From an uncultured Opitutia bacterium (GTDB lineage: Bacteria; Verrucomicrobiota; Verrucomicrobiia; Opitutales; Opitutaceae), in assembly GCA_903862955.1 (NCBI GenBank), contig CAIPAH010000022.1:186001-250000 (forward strand): 64,000 nucleotides of DNA, given 5' to 3'. The notes beneath the pieces are model-generated. The model saw only the letters and a program-made list of their open reading frames with translations, ran no database searches and was not told the DNA's origin. The position numbers were made by a program, and so were the translations under genes. Below, in pieces: positions 46,695 to 55,921 of this stretch (position 1 is its first letter; the number at the start of each line of letters is the position of its first letter).

Positions 46695-46782
46695 GTTTTG
46701 TCATTCTGAGCGCAGCGAAGAATCCATTTGGACGCGGCGAACAGGCTCACACTGGATTCTTCGCTGCGCTCAGAATGACAAA
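46695..46782. repeat. Palindromic element family L (GTCATTCTGAGCGCAGCGAAGAATCCA)
   Basis: Left ttttgtcattctgagcgcagcgaagaatcca; right tggattcttcgctgcgctcagaatgacaaa; near-perfect inverted arms. Confidence 0.93.
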
Positions 46783-46801
46783 CGGCGGCCCGATGTCCGT
46801 T

Positions 46802-46967
46802 GTAGGGCGGGATCGCTGATCCCGCCTCGCTGGGTGCCCCACCTCCGTGGCCTCCGTGTTGAAAATCCGTTCGCACTGCTCCCAAAAAAGGAAGGCGGGC
46901 CGCCTACCCCTAGACGGCCCGCCTATTACTTTCTTACTTACCCCAATTCTCCCGCTAGGCGGGAGAA
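46802..46967. repeat. Cluster of palindromic elements
   Basis: gtagggcgggatcgctgatcccgcc (46802-46826), family B fragment cctccgtggcctccgtg (about 46847-46863), aggcgggccg...cggcccgcct (46893-46924), ttctcccgctaggcgggagaa (46947-46967). Confidence 0.85.
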
Positions 46968-47134
46968 AGAAGCTACGCCCGGTGTGACGGCACCCTCCAG
47001 CGAAGGTTCCGCCGAATTCGCTGCGCCTCCGGCGCAGCAGAGATCGCAGATTCGCAGCCAGAAGATTGGCCCAAGCCGCCCGCCAGCTCGAGGTTGTAGC
47101 TGCGAGCGTGAGCGAGTGGCCGTTTCGCCCAATA

Positions 47135-47446
47135 TCAGGCCCCGCCAGCCGGCGGCGCAGGCCGCTTCGGCGGCGGTGGCGCCCAGAGCCGCAGCAGGTA
47201 TTCCGCGAGATTCTTCATGCTCGTCCGCGCCAGGCCTTCCCGGTGGGCCGCGTCGCGCAGTTCGGGCACCACGCCGCTTCTTTCCCTATGGTAATACCAG
47301 AGTTCTGCATCCAGGCGGGTCGCCGCCACATGCCGATCGCCTTCCCCGGCGGCGATACTTTGAACCTTGGTTTGCCAGTATTGTCTCTCCTCGGCGTGCC
47401 TTTGCACGTAATCGAACAGTCTCTGCTCCGTGCGGTTAAGGCTCAC
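47135..47446 (-). CDS. Hypothetical protein (103 aa)
   Basis: MSLNRTEQRLFDYVQRHAEERQYWQTKVQSIAAGEGDRHVAATRLDAELWYYHRERSGVVPELRDAAHREGLARTSMKNLAEYLLRLWAPPPPKRP. Confidence 0.6.
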   Translation of the reverse strand: MSLNRTEQRLFDYVQRHAEERQYWQTKVQSIAAGEGDRHVAATRLDAELWYYHRERSGVVPELRDAAHREGLARTSMKNLAEYLLRLWAPPPPKRPAPPAGGA

Positions 47447-47560
47447 GTCGCCAACGTGCTTAGGCGCGGTCGAAAAACAACCGCAAATCCGGTTTGATCG
47501 GATTATTGCATTTCCGTAACACCCTGATAGCAGTCAGTTCCAGCTAACCCCCTCCCGTCC

Positions 47561-48373
47561 ATGTGGCAAAAACTCAAAGAGCAACTTCCCACCGTCATCC
47601 TTACCGCGCTCCTGATCACGGGCGCCGCGTTCTGGCTCCACCAGAGAACCATCAACGACATGGCGGCGCGCGAGCAGGCGGAACTGGCTCCGCTGCGGGA
47701 ACAGAATGACGCGTTGAAGGTGTCGGCCGACGAAAACCGCCGGCAAATCGAGGCGACCAACAAGTTGCTCAAGGACGCCATCTCCAAGCGCCAGGCGGAC
47801 ATGTTCATGACGGACGATGAGGTTAACAAACTCAACGCCGACAAGATCAACGCCCTCGCCGAAGCCGTCGCCAAGAAGGTCCAGCCTTACAACCCGCTCC
47901 CGAAGACGCCCGAGGAAGCCGAGAAGATGCAGAACGAGCAAGTCGACAAGGTTTCATCGCGGATGACGGAGAAAATCCGGCCGATCCTCGACGAAATGGC
48001 CAATGACCAGCATCTGACGCGTGATTCCATCAATGCCTACAGCCAGAAGATTTCCGACCAAGTGGGCAACGTGCTGACCAGCGAGCTCGCGAAGAACCAG
48101 CAGCTGAACAACAACCTGATGCAGACGCAGGCCGTCGCGCAGGACTCGCTCAAGCTGTCGCACGAACTCACCGCGCTGTATCTCAGCTCGTTCAAGGACC
48201 AAGGCATCCTCACGCGACTGCTGATGCTCCCCGCGAACATCGTGCAGGACGCCGCCAGCCTGAGCATCGTCTCCGGCAGCGAGCGCAAGAAGGTCGAGGA
48301 AAACCTCCTGAACCGCATGGGCGAAATCGACAAGCGCCTCGCCGCCATCCAAGCCCAAGCGCCGAAGAAGTAA
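47561..48373 (+). CDS. Hypothetical membrane-anchored coiled-coil protein
   Basis: MWQKLKEQLPTVILTALLITGAAFWLHQRTINDMAAREQAELAPLREQND...; N-terminal TM and heptads; followed by a terminator. Confidence 0.7.
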   Translation: MWQKLKEQLPTVILTALLITGAAFWLHQRTINDMAAREQAELAPLREQNDALKVSADENRRQIEATNKLLKDAISKRQADMFMTDDEVNKLNADKINALAEAVAKKVQPYNPLPKTPEEAEKMQNEQVDKVSSRMTEKIRPILDEMANDQHLTRDSINAYSQKISDQVGNVLTSELAKNQQLNNNLMQTQAVAQDSLKLSHELTALYLSSFKDQGILTRLLMLPANIVQDAASLSIVSGSERKKVEENLLNRMGEIDKRLAAIQAQAPKK

Positions 48374-48397
48374 GCCGAGACCAATTCCGACACTCTC

Positions 48398-48427
48398 AAG
48401 CCACGCACTTCGGTGCGTGGCTTTTTT
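48398..48427 (+). terminator. Rho-independent terminator
   Basis: aagccacgcacttcggtgcgtggctttttt: GC stem, TTCG-type loop, T6. Confidence 0.92.
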
Positions 48428-48440
48428 GTGCCTAGACCAT

Positions 48441-48764
48441 CTAGCCCTTGAATTTGTTATCTCGATGCCACTTCAGGAACACGCTGTGCGGGGCGGAATT
48501 CCGATCATTTGGCAGATGGATTCTCCCTTCGGGATTGAGAAGCCGTTTAACAGGATCGGGCACTAGTCTCGAAGCCTGCAAAATAGTGCCGTTGTCCTCG
48601 AGCGACAGAAATCCACGATCAAACAGCCAATGAACGGTGCGACTAATCCAATCTCCAACTGTCTGCTCGATCCGAGACAGATACATCTTTGGAAAGTGGT
48701 AGCGCGTCTCAACTACATCGTCGTAGCCCGAATTGATCTTAGCGATAAGGACGGCGTTAGCCAC
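48441..48764 (-). pseudogene. Internally deleted HNH-endonuclease-like remnant
   Basis: MANAVLIAKINSGYDDVVETRYHFPKMYLSRIEQTVGDWI resembles the N-terminus and WLFDRGFLSLEDNG...LNPEGRIHLPNDRNSAPHSVFLKWHRDNKFKG the C-terminus of HNH endonucleases; no HNH core in between. Confidence 0.6.
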
Positions 48765-48813
48765 GAGCCCTGGATACGGCTCTTAGGGCTGAAAGCAACG
48801 ACTCGTATTCGGT

Positions 48814-50994
48814 CTACTTAAGCGCCAGGTCATTCCGCTTCACTTCCTTGATCGACCACTTGGTGATGGTCAGGCCTTTCGAGGTGCGGGTGCTGACGGG
48901 GACGGGGGTCAGGTCGAAGTCGAACTCGCGGACCCTTGCGCCGCTGCGGCCGTCGAGGGAGATGTGGACGCTCTTGGGCATGTCCTTCTCCTTGTCGGCG
49001 ATGTCGAGATAGATGAGTTTTGAGCCTTCGGATTTGGCGAGCGGGTAGAGTTTGTCGCGGCTCAGGCCGCCGATCTGGAACTTCTTGGCGTACGACTTTC
49101 CCTCGGGGCCGTCGCGGTAGACCATCGTGTAGAACTTCGTGTCGCCTTCCTTCGGCCAGATCGCCACGTGCCGGATGTCCAGGCCCATGAAGATCTTGTC
49201 GGCCACCTTGCTCACCTTCAGCGACGCGTCGCCCATGATCGTCAGCACGCTGTCCAGGATCGTACACTCGGTCACGAACTCGTGCTGGCGCCAGTTCAGG
49301 CCGATGAAGCCGTCTTCGCGGTTCACGTAGAGGCGCTGGTTGGCGGACACGACTTCCGACGCGTCGATTTGCTCGATCTCGTCGTAGCTCGTGCGGCGTT
49401 TCAGGCCCTTGCCGTATTTCTCCTGCAGCATCTCGAACCACGCGATGGCATACTCGGTCAGCCGCTTCAGGTTCGCCTTCGTCTCCTTGATCCCCTCCTC
49501 GATCTTCTTCATCGCCTCGTCGGCCTGGAAGCGGTTGTAGGCGGAGATGCGCTTGATGCGGATCTCGGTGAGCCGGACAATGTCGTCGTCGGTCACGTCG
49601 CGGCGGAGCTGCTTGAGGAAGGGCTTCAGGCCCCCGCGAATCTCGGCCAGCACGCTCTCCCAGGTCTTCGATTTCTCGATCAGGCGGTAGATGCGCTCCT
49701 CGATGAAAATGCGCTCCAGCGAGTCCCAGTGCCATTGCTGCTCCAGCTCGCCGAGGCGGATCTCCAGCTCGCGTTTCAACAGCTCGCGCGTGGCCTCGAC
49801 GCTGGTCTTGAGGATGTCGCGGACGCCCAGGAAATGCGGCTTGTCATCGCCGGTCTTCGGGTTGCGGACAATGACGCAGGCGGCGGGATTGAGCTGCACC
49901 TGGCAACTCGTGAACACGTAGAGCTGCTGGATGACCTTCTCGGGCTCGGAGCCCTGCGGCAGGTGCACGAGGATCTCGACCTTGTCGGCGGTGTTGTCGT
50001 CGACGTGCTTGACCTTGATCTTGCCCTTCGCGTTGGCGGCGAGGATGGACTCGATGAGGGACTCGGTCGTGACGCCGTAAGGCAGCTCCGTGATGGCGAG
50101 AAGATACTTGGAACGCTCCTCGATCTTGGCGCGGACCTTCACCTTGCCGCCGCGCTCGCCATCATTGTATTCCGCGAAGTCGGCAGTGCCGCCGGTGGGA
50201 AAATCCGGCAGGATCCGGAAGGTCTTTCCCTGCAGATGGTTGATCGCCGCCCGGCAGAGATCGTTGAAATTGTGCGGGAGGATCTTGGTGGAGAGGCCGA
50301 CGGCGATGCCCTCCGCGCCCTCGAGCAGCACGATGGGGAACTTCGCCGGCAGCGTGATCGGCTCGCGGTTGCGTCCGTCGTAGCTCAACTGCCACGTGGT
50401 CGTCTTCGGGTTGAACAGCACCTCCTTGGCGAAAGCGGTGAGGCGCGCCTCGATGTAACGGGGGGCCGCGGCCTCGTCACCCGTGAGCAGGTTGCCGTAG
50501 TTGCCCTGCGGCTCGATGAGCCACGCGCGCTGGCCGATGGCCACGAGCGCGGCGCCGATGGAGGCGTCGCCGTGTGGGTGCAGCTTCATCGTGGCGCCCA
50601 CGATGTTGGCGACCTTGTGGAAGCGGCCGTCGTCCATGTCCCACAGCGTGTGGAGGACGCGGCGCTGCACGGGCTTCAGGCCGTCGTCGATGTGCGGCAC
50701 GGCGCGGTCGAGGATGACGTAGCTCGCGTAATCGAGGAACCAGTTGCGATAGCTCTGCACGAGCGGCGCCTTGTCGTCCTGGACCTTCGAACCCTTCTTG
50801 CGCGGGGGGGGCGGAACCGTCTCCGCCGGGCTCGGGGCGATGGGCGATGGGCGAGAAGGCTCGGGGGCTTCCGGAACGCCGGAGGGTTTGCCTATCGCCT
50901 CTGGCCTATTACCTTTCGCCTCTTGGGCAGGCGTCTCGCCGCCCAACGGCAGCTCAGCCTGATCGCTCTTCTTCGGGGATTTCTTCTTGGCCAT
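48814..50994 (-). CDS. parC: DNA gyrase/topoisomerase IV subunit A
   Basis: VQSYRNWFLDYASYVILDRAVPHIDDGLKPVQRRVLHTLWDMDDGRFHKVANIVGATMKLHPHGDASIGAALV ... GNYGNLLTGDEAAAPRYIEARLTAFAKEVLF. Confidence 0.9.
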   Translation of the reverse strand: MAKKKSPKKSDQAELPLGGETPAQEAKGNRPEAIGKPSGVPEAPEPSRPSPIAPSPAETVPPPPRKKGSKVQDDKAPLVQSYRNWFLDYASYVILDRAVPHIDDGLKPVQRRVLHTLWDMDDGRFHKVANIVGATMKLHPHGDASIGAALVAIGQRAWLIEPQGNYGNLLTGDEAAAPRYIEARLTAFAKEVLFNPKTTTWQLSYDGRNREPITLPAKFPIVLLEGAEGIAVGLSTKILPHNFNDLCRAAINHLQGKTFRILPDFPTGGTADFAEYNDGERGGKVKVRAKIEERSKYLLAITELPYGVTTESLIESILAANAKGKIKVKHVDDNTADKVEILVHLPQGSEPEKVIQQLYVFTSCQVQLNPAACVIVRNPKTGDDKPHFLGVRDILKTSVEATRELLKRELEIRLGELEQQWHWDSLERIFIEERIYRLIEKSKTWESVLAEIRGGLKPFLKQLRRDVTDDDIVRLTEIRIKRISAYNRFQADEAMKKIEEGIKETKANLKRLTEYAIAWFEMLQEKYGKGLKRRTSYDEIEQIDASEVVSANQRLYVNREDGFIGLNWRQHEFVTECTILDSVLTIMGDASLKVSKVADKIFMGLDIRHVAIWPKEGDTKFYTMVYRDGPEGKSYAKKFQIGGLSRDKLYPLAKSEGSKLIYLDIADKEKDMPKSVHISLDGRSGARVREFDFDLTPVPVSTRTSKGLTITKWSIKEVKRNDLALK
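50834..50922. repeat. Family J short-word palindrome (GGCGATG word) inside the topoisomerase A N-terminal coding region
   Basis: ggggcgatgggcgatgggcgag ... gcctatcgcctctggcctattacctttcgcctc; related word run at about 22228-22264 (atcgcccctcgcctcgcgcccatcgcctgtcgc). Confidence 0.65.
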
Positions 50995-51013
50995 TTACGA
51001 AAGGGGATTTGGT

Positions 51014-51084
51014 CTCACGCAAAGGCGCAAAGACGCAAAGTTATGAAATTCGGGTTTCTTGGCGCCTTGGCGGCTTTGCGTGAG
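51014..51084. repeat. Palindromic element family C (TTTGCG word)
   Basis: Left ctcacgcaaaggcgcaaagacgcaaagtt; right ttggcgccttggcggctttgcgtgag. Confidence 0.9.
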
Positions 51085-51094
51085 CCCATCATGA

Positions 51095-52936
51095 TCATGC
51101 TTCCACCAGGTCTTTTTCGACCCTGAGGTTGTCGATGATGAAGTCCTGCCGCTCGGGCGTGTTCTTGCCCATGAAGAACGACAGCAGTTCGTCGCTGCTG
51201 TAGAGGTGGTGGAGGTTCACCGGCTCGAGGCGGATGTTTTCGCCGATGAAGTCCTTGAACTCGCCGGCGGAAATCTCCCCCAGCCCCTTGAAGCGCGTGA
51301 TCTCGTGGCTGGCGCCGAGTTCCTCCACCGCGGCCTGCTTCTCGGCCTCGGAGTAGCAGTAGCGTGTGGTCTTCTTGTTGCGCACCCGGAACAGCGGCGT
51401 GTCGAGGATGAAGAGGTGGTTGTTGCGGATCAGGTCGGGGAAAAATTGCAGGAAAAACGAGATCAGCAGCAGCCGGATGTGCATGCCATCCACGTCGGCG
51501 TCGGTCGCGATCACGATCTTGTTATAGCGCAGCCCGTCGAGGCCTTCCTCGATGTTCAGCGCGGACTGGAGCAGGTGAAATTCCTCGTTCTCGTAGATGA
51601 CCTTTTTTGACAGGCCGTAGGTGTTGAGCGGCTTGCCCTTCAGCGCGAAGACGGCCTGGGTCTGGACGTCGCGCGTGGCCGTGAGCGAACCGGCGGCGGA
51701 GTCGCCCTCGACGATGAAGAGTGTGCTCTCCTCGGCCCGCTCGTTGCGGTCGCCGAGGTGGAGGCGGCAGTCGCGGAGCTTGCGGTTGTGCAGCGAGGCC
51801 TTCTTCGCGCGCTCGCGCGCGAGGCTGCGGATGCCGGCGAGTTCCTTGCGCTCGAGCTCGCTCTCCTCGATGCGGGATTTGATGCGCTCGGCCGTCTCCT
51901 TGTTCTTGTGCAGGTAGCCGTCGAGGGCCTGCTGCACGAACTTGCCGACGAACTCCTTGATCGACGGGCCGCCGGGGGCGACGTCATTGGAGCCGAGTTT
52001 CGTCTTGGTCTGCGACTCGAACACGGGCTCCTGCACGCGGACCGCGACGGCGGCATCAATGGACTGGCGGACGTCGGCGGCGTCGTAGTCTTTCTTGAAA
52101 AAGTTGCGGACCGTCTCGACCAGCGCCTCGCGGAAGGCCGCGAGGTGCGTGCCGCCCATCGTCGTGTGCTGGCCGTTGACAAAGGAGAAATATTCCTCGC
52201 CGTAGTGCGCGCCATGGGTGAACGCGACCTCGATGTCCTCGCCCTCGAGGTGGATCACGGGATAGAGGGGCTCGCCGCTCAGCTCCTTTTCCAGCAAATC
52301 CTTCAACCCGTGCTCGGATTTGAACGCCTTGCCGTTGAACGTGAGCGTGAGGCCGCGGTTCAAGAAGGCATAGTTCCACAGCATGTCCTCGATGAACTCC
52401 GCCCGGAACTTGAAGTCCCTGCCGAACAGCACCTCGTCGGGCGTGAACTCGATCAGCGTGCCGTTGCGCTCGTCGGTTTTTGCGACGCGGTGGTCCTTCT
52501 TGAGCTTGCCCTGGGCGAACTCGACGACCTTGGACTCGCCGTCGCGGACGGACTGCGCGCGGTAATGGGCGGCGAGGGCGTTGACCGCCTTCTGGCCGAC
52601 GCCGTTCAAACCGACGGATTTTTGGAAAGTCTCGCTGTCGTATTTGGCGCCGGTGTTGATGACCGAAACGCAGTCGATGAGCTTGCCGAGCGGGATGCCG
52701 CGGCCGTAATCGCGCACGCTGAGCGTCCGGTCGGTCAGGGTGATCTCGATTTTCCGGCCCTGGCCCATGGCGAACTCGTCGATCGAGTTGTCGATGGTTT
52801 CCTTCAGCAGGACATAAATGCCGTCCTCGGCGTGCGTGCCGTTGCCGAGGCGCCCGATATACATGCCGGGGCGGAGGCGGATGTGCTCAAGCGAGGAGAG
52901 GGTCTTGATGCTGGCTTCGGTGTAGGCTTGGGCCAT
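51095..52936 (-). CDS. parE: DNA topoisomerase IV subunit B
   Basis: [45 protein letters not shown] ... [11 protein letters not shown] ... [30 protein letters not shown]. Confidence 0.92.
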   Translation of the reverse strand: MAQAYTEASIKTLSSLEHIRLRPGMYIGRLGNGTHAEDGIYVLLKETIDNSIDEFAMGQGRKIEITLTDRTLSVRDYGRGIPLGKLIDCVSVINTGAKYDSETFQKSVGLNGVGQKAVNALAAHYRAQSVRDGESKVVEFAQGKLKKDHRVAKTDERNGTLIEFTPDEVLFGRDFKFRAEFIEDMLWNYAFLNRGLTLTFNGKAFKSEHGLKDLLEKELSGEPLYPVIHLEGEDIEVAFTHGAHYGEEYFSFVNGQHTTMGGTHLAAFREALVETVRNFFKKDYDAADVRQSIDAAVAVRVQEPVFESQTKTKLGSNDVAPGGPSIKEFVGKFVQQALDGYLHKNKETAERIKSRIEESELERKELAGIRSLARERAKKASLHNRKLRDCRLHLGDRNERAEESTLFIVEGDSAAGSLTATRDVQTQAVFALKGKPLNTYGLSKKVIYENEEFHLLQSALNIEEGLDGLRYNKIVIATDADVDGMHIRLLLISFFLQFFPDLIRNNHLFILDTPLFRVRNKKTTRYCYSEAEKQAAVEELGASHEITRFKGLGEISAGEFKDFIGENIRLEPVNLHHLYSSDELLSFFMGKNTPERQDFIIDNLRVEKDLVEA

Positions 52937-53007
52937 GTGAAGGTGTGGGCGGACGGTGTGCGGGCCCGTCGCAGCGTGACAAGCGAAATTACGTGGCACG
53001 AAGGATT

Positions 53008-53075
53008 GAAGCCGGAAACCAGGAAGCCACGAAGGGCTCCCTCATTCGATTCCTGGATTCATGGCTTCCGGCTAG
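53008..53075. repeat. Palindromic element family D (GGCTTCCT word)
   Basis: Left gaagccggaaaccaggaagccacgaag; right attcctggattcatggcttccggcta. Confidence 0.85.
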
Positions 53076-53137
53076 ATCCGGATTGTTCTGCCGCATTTGC
53101 ATCGACGACCGCCCCGGGGCGCGTTCGGCTGGGTGGT

Positions 53138-53791
53138 ATGAAAATCACCTATTACCTGGAGGTCCTTTCATCGTGGTGCACTTGGGTCGAGCCGACGTGG
53201 GATGCGCTCAAGGCGCGTTATGCGGGCCGCGTGGAATTTGAGTGGAAGATCGCGCTGATGAATCCGGGCGATTTTCCCGTCTCGCGCGAGCAGTGCGACT
53301 GGTTCTACCGGCGCAGCGGCGGGACGGTGATGCGTTCGCCGTTCATGCTCAACTCAGGCTGGTTCGAGGCGTCGCGCAAAGGCGTCTATCACGCGCCGAA
53401 CCTGGTCGCGGAGGCCGGAAAGGATTTTGGCTTCGCCGGCGATGAAATCCGCCGTGCGCTCGCCCATGCGGCGGTGCGCGAAGGGCAGAAAGTCGGCGAC
53501 ATGGCCACGGCCGTGGCAGTCGCCGCGAAGGCCGGCAAGGTCAACGCCCGCAAACTGCGTGCCGCCGCCGAATCGCCTGCGGTCCTCGCGCGCGTCACGG
53601 CGAGCACCAAGGAATTCCATTCCCACCAAATCAACCAGCGCCCCGCCTTCATCCTGACGGACGCGATCGGCGATAAAGCCGTGTTTTCAGGCCTAGTCCG
53701 GCTCGACCCCCTCGCCGCCACGATCGACACCATGCTCAGCGACACGGCCGCCTACGCCGCGCACGCCATTCATCACGGGGTCAGCCCCTAA
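53138..53791 (+). CDS. DsbA-family (2-hydroxychromene-2-carboxylate isomerase-like) oxidoreductase
   Basis: MKITYYLEVLSSWCTWVEPTWDALKARYAGRVEFEWKIALM ... HSHQINQRPAFILTDAIGDKAVFSGL; stop codon lies in the RAYT inverted repeat. Confidence 0.8.
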   Translation: MKITYYLEVLSSWCTWVEPTWDALKARYAGRVEFEWKIALMNPGDFPVSREQCDWFYRRSGGTVMRSPFMLNSGWFEASRKGVYHAPNLVAEAGKDFGFAGDEIRRALAHAAVREGQKVGDMATAVAVAAKAGKVNARKLRAAAESPAVLARVTASTKEFHSHQINQRPAFILTDAIGDKAVFSGLVRLDPLAATIDTMLSDTAAYAAHAIHHGVSP

Positions 53792-54826
53792 CTTTTGTAG
53801 TTAACTTATTCACTAGATATTGGCTGGCAATATTTTGTCCACCTACCGTTTCGCTGACGTAGCGACTCACGGCGTCCGGGGCGCCCATGTGGAGTTTCTC
53901 GGTCAGCCAGCGGTTGGTGACACTGCTGCGCTGTTTCAGCCAGGTCGCGATCGCGATTTTCCACGGCGCTGATTTCAGTGCCAACTTGGGATTCTCTTTT
54001 TGGCGGCTCAAGGCGCGCAATCCCGCCTCCAACAATCGTTGCCATTCCAAGCGGTTGAGCTCCACGAGATCTCCCGCGCCCCAGTCCTCGGCTTTGGTCA
54101 TGCGCTTGAATTCCACGAGCATCTGCTTCTGGAATTCCTCGCCACCGTAAACCCAGCCCTGGCTCATCCGGTCAAACGCCGCTTCCTTCAAGCGCACGTC
54201 GTCCGCCATGAGCCACACCAATTGATCGTGATAAGAGCGCCAGCCGGCGGGCGAATCCGGCAAGCCGCCCGTCGCCTGCAGCCAGTCTTCGCACGTGAGA
54301 AACGCGGGACGCTCGCCGCGATCGCGCAAAAAATGCCGGTAGCTCGACCAGCGGAATTGCCCGAGCTGCTCGAGCGAAACGACATGGGCGCGAGCCGGAT
54401 TGAGGTGAATGTAATTCACCAATTGCGCCAGATGCCGGCCGCGCTCAACCAGGATGGCTTGGTAGCGTCCCTGAAACGCGTGGCCATGCTCGCCGCGAAA
54501 GCGATTGAAGCGGTTGCCAAACGTGCTCTGCAGCCAGTGCACGCCGCTCACGAGATTTCCGCGCGGGGTCTCCACCGCCAGGTGATAGTGGTTTCGCATC
54601 ACGCAGAACGCGTGCAGCCGCCATCCCATCCGCTCGCACGCTTCGAAGAGGCAGTCCACAAACGCCTGCGCCGCACCGGCCGAATCGAAGAGGTCCGACC
54701 GGTAATTCCCGCGGTTCAGCACGTGGTAAATCGCACCGGCGAACTCGATGCGGGGTTTGCGTGCCACGATGCCAAATCACCACCCAAACAAGGTGGGTTC
54801 AACTACAAAAGTTAGGGGCTGACCCC
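53777..54826 (-). mobile_element. RAYT / IS200-like element bounded by a perfect 26-bp inverted repeat
   Basis: ggggtcagcccctaacttttgtagtt (53777-53802) and its exact reverse complement aactacaaaagttaggggctgacccc (54801-54826) flank the transposase. Confidence 0.85.
53781..54767 (-). CDS. REP-associated tyrosine transposase (Y1_Tnp), GTG start
   Basis: ARKPRIEFAGAIYHVLNRGNYRSDLF ... LHAFCVMRNHYHLAVETPRGNLVSGVHWLQSTFGNRFNRFRGEHGHAFQGRYQAILVE ... LAQLVNYIHLNPARA: HxH nucleophile-region and RAYT motifs. Confidence 0.92.
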   Translation of the reverse strand: MARKPRIEFAGAIYHVLNRGNYRSDLFDSAGAAQAFVDCLFEACERMGWRLHAFCVMRNHYHLAVETPRGNLVSGVHWLQSTFGNRFNRFRGEHGHAFQGRYQAILVERGRHLAQLVNYIHLNPARAHVVSLEQLGQFRWSSYRHFLRDRGERPAFLTCEDWLQATGGLPDSPAGWRSYHDQLVWLMADDVRLKEAAFDRMSQGWVYGGEEFQKQMLVEFKRMTKAEDWGAGDLVELNRLEWQRLLEAGLRALSRQKENPKLALKSAPWKIAIATWLKQRSSVTNRWLTEKLHMGAPDAVSRYVSETVGGQNIASQYLVNKLTTKVRG

Positions 54827-54831
54827 GTTAG

Positions 54832-55755
54832 TTAGGGGCTGGCACTGTGGCCGCGGTATTTCTTTTCACCAGCGGTGACGGCTAGGGGGAGCTTGTTCTC
54901 TTTCGGCGGGAGGGGGCAGGTGGCGAAGGAGGTGAAGGCACACGGGGGGTTCTGGGCTTTGTTGAAATCGAGCACCACTTTGCCGTCCACGGCCGGCGCG
55001 GCATACAGAAACCGCGCTGCCGCATAGGTTTGGTCACCACTGGTCTGATCCGAGATCACAAAGAAAAGCACCCCATCCGGGTCTTCCTGGATCGGCAGGA
55101 GCTCATACGTGTGCCCGTCTCGCGTAAAAACGGCCTTACCGAGGATCATCGCCGGCGCCACGCTGCCCAGGATGTTCGCGATCGGCACCTCCTTCGGTTT
55201 GTCGAACGCGACCCAGTCAGCCTCAATCCGCCAGCTGGGATCGATCGGGAAATAATCGATGCCGAGGAAATGCGTGCGCGTTGCCGCGTCACTGTCTTTC
55301 ACCCGCAGCGCCCGTTTGCCGTCCCGATCGATGACATACAGGCTCACCGTTCCCACCGTCACCATCGTCGGCCGGCCCCGTTGATCGTCGCGCAGGGTCG
55401 CGGCCAGTACCGGCTGGCCATCCACCTTGATCTCCGTCCCCGGGTTGAACATCACGTGCACCGTTCCGTTGTCCGCCAAATTGAACACCCCGAGGTGCGC
55501 CGGCCCCTTGGCCAGTACCACCGCATTGTCCGGCGCCGTGCCCACGGTGTTTTCGCCCGTTTTTAGGAAATGCAGCCCGATCAAGCTCAGCCAGCCGTCC
55601 GGCTTCGTCAGTTGCTGTACGCGTTGCGTCCGCCACGCCTCGATCTCCGCCGTGTACGGATCCTTCGCCACCTCCGTCTTCGCAACCTCCGCCGCGATCA
55701 AACTCACCGCCAGCAGGCCGCCGACCAACCACCTGAAAAATTTCGCGATCTTCAT
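54832..55755 (-). CDS. DUF1684 domain-containing protein
   Basis: [50 protein letters not shown] ... [38 protein letters not shown]. Confidence 0.88.
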   Translation of the reverse strand: MKIAKFFRWLVGGLLAVSLIAAEVAKTEVAKDPYTAEIEAWRTQRVQQLTKPDGWLSLIGLHFLKTGENTVGTAPDNAVVLAKGPAHLGVFNLADNGTVHVMFNPGTEIKVDGQPVLAATLRDDQRGRPTMVTVGTVSLYVIDRDGKRALRVKDSDAATRTHFLGIDYFPIDPSWRIEADWVAFDKPKEVPIANILGSVAPAMILGKAVFTRDGHTYELLPIQEDPDGVLFFVISDQTSGDQTYAAARFLYAAPAVDGKVVLDFNKAQNPPCAFTSFATCPLPPKENKLPLAVTAGEKKYRGHSASP

Positions 55756-55921
55756 GGCCGCCCATTCTACGCAGGCGCGTTCGCGTCGCCAGCCCGGAAC
55801 AGCCTTAAATTTTTCGCCTTTCATCCCCGCCCCACCCCGCTCGCCGTCTTCCGGTTCACCGTTTCCCAACAACTTTCAGCGCGGGCTTTCACTTCGCGCC
55901 GATCCGCGCTACGCTGCCGGC

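Noticed and set aside
46499-46700. Replication origin
   Set aside because: Only two DnaA-like boxes, no dnaA/dnaN genes and no DNA-unwinding element; insufficient.
49168-51126. 652-aa + strand ORF
   Set aside because: Antisense to topoisomerase subunit A.
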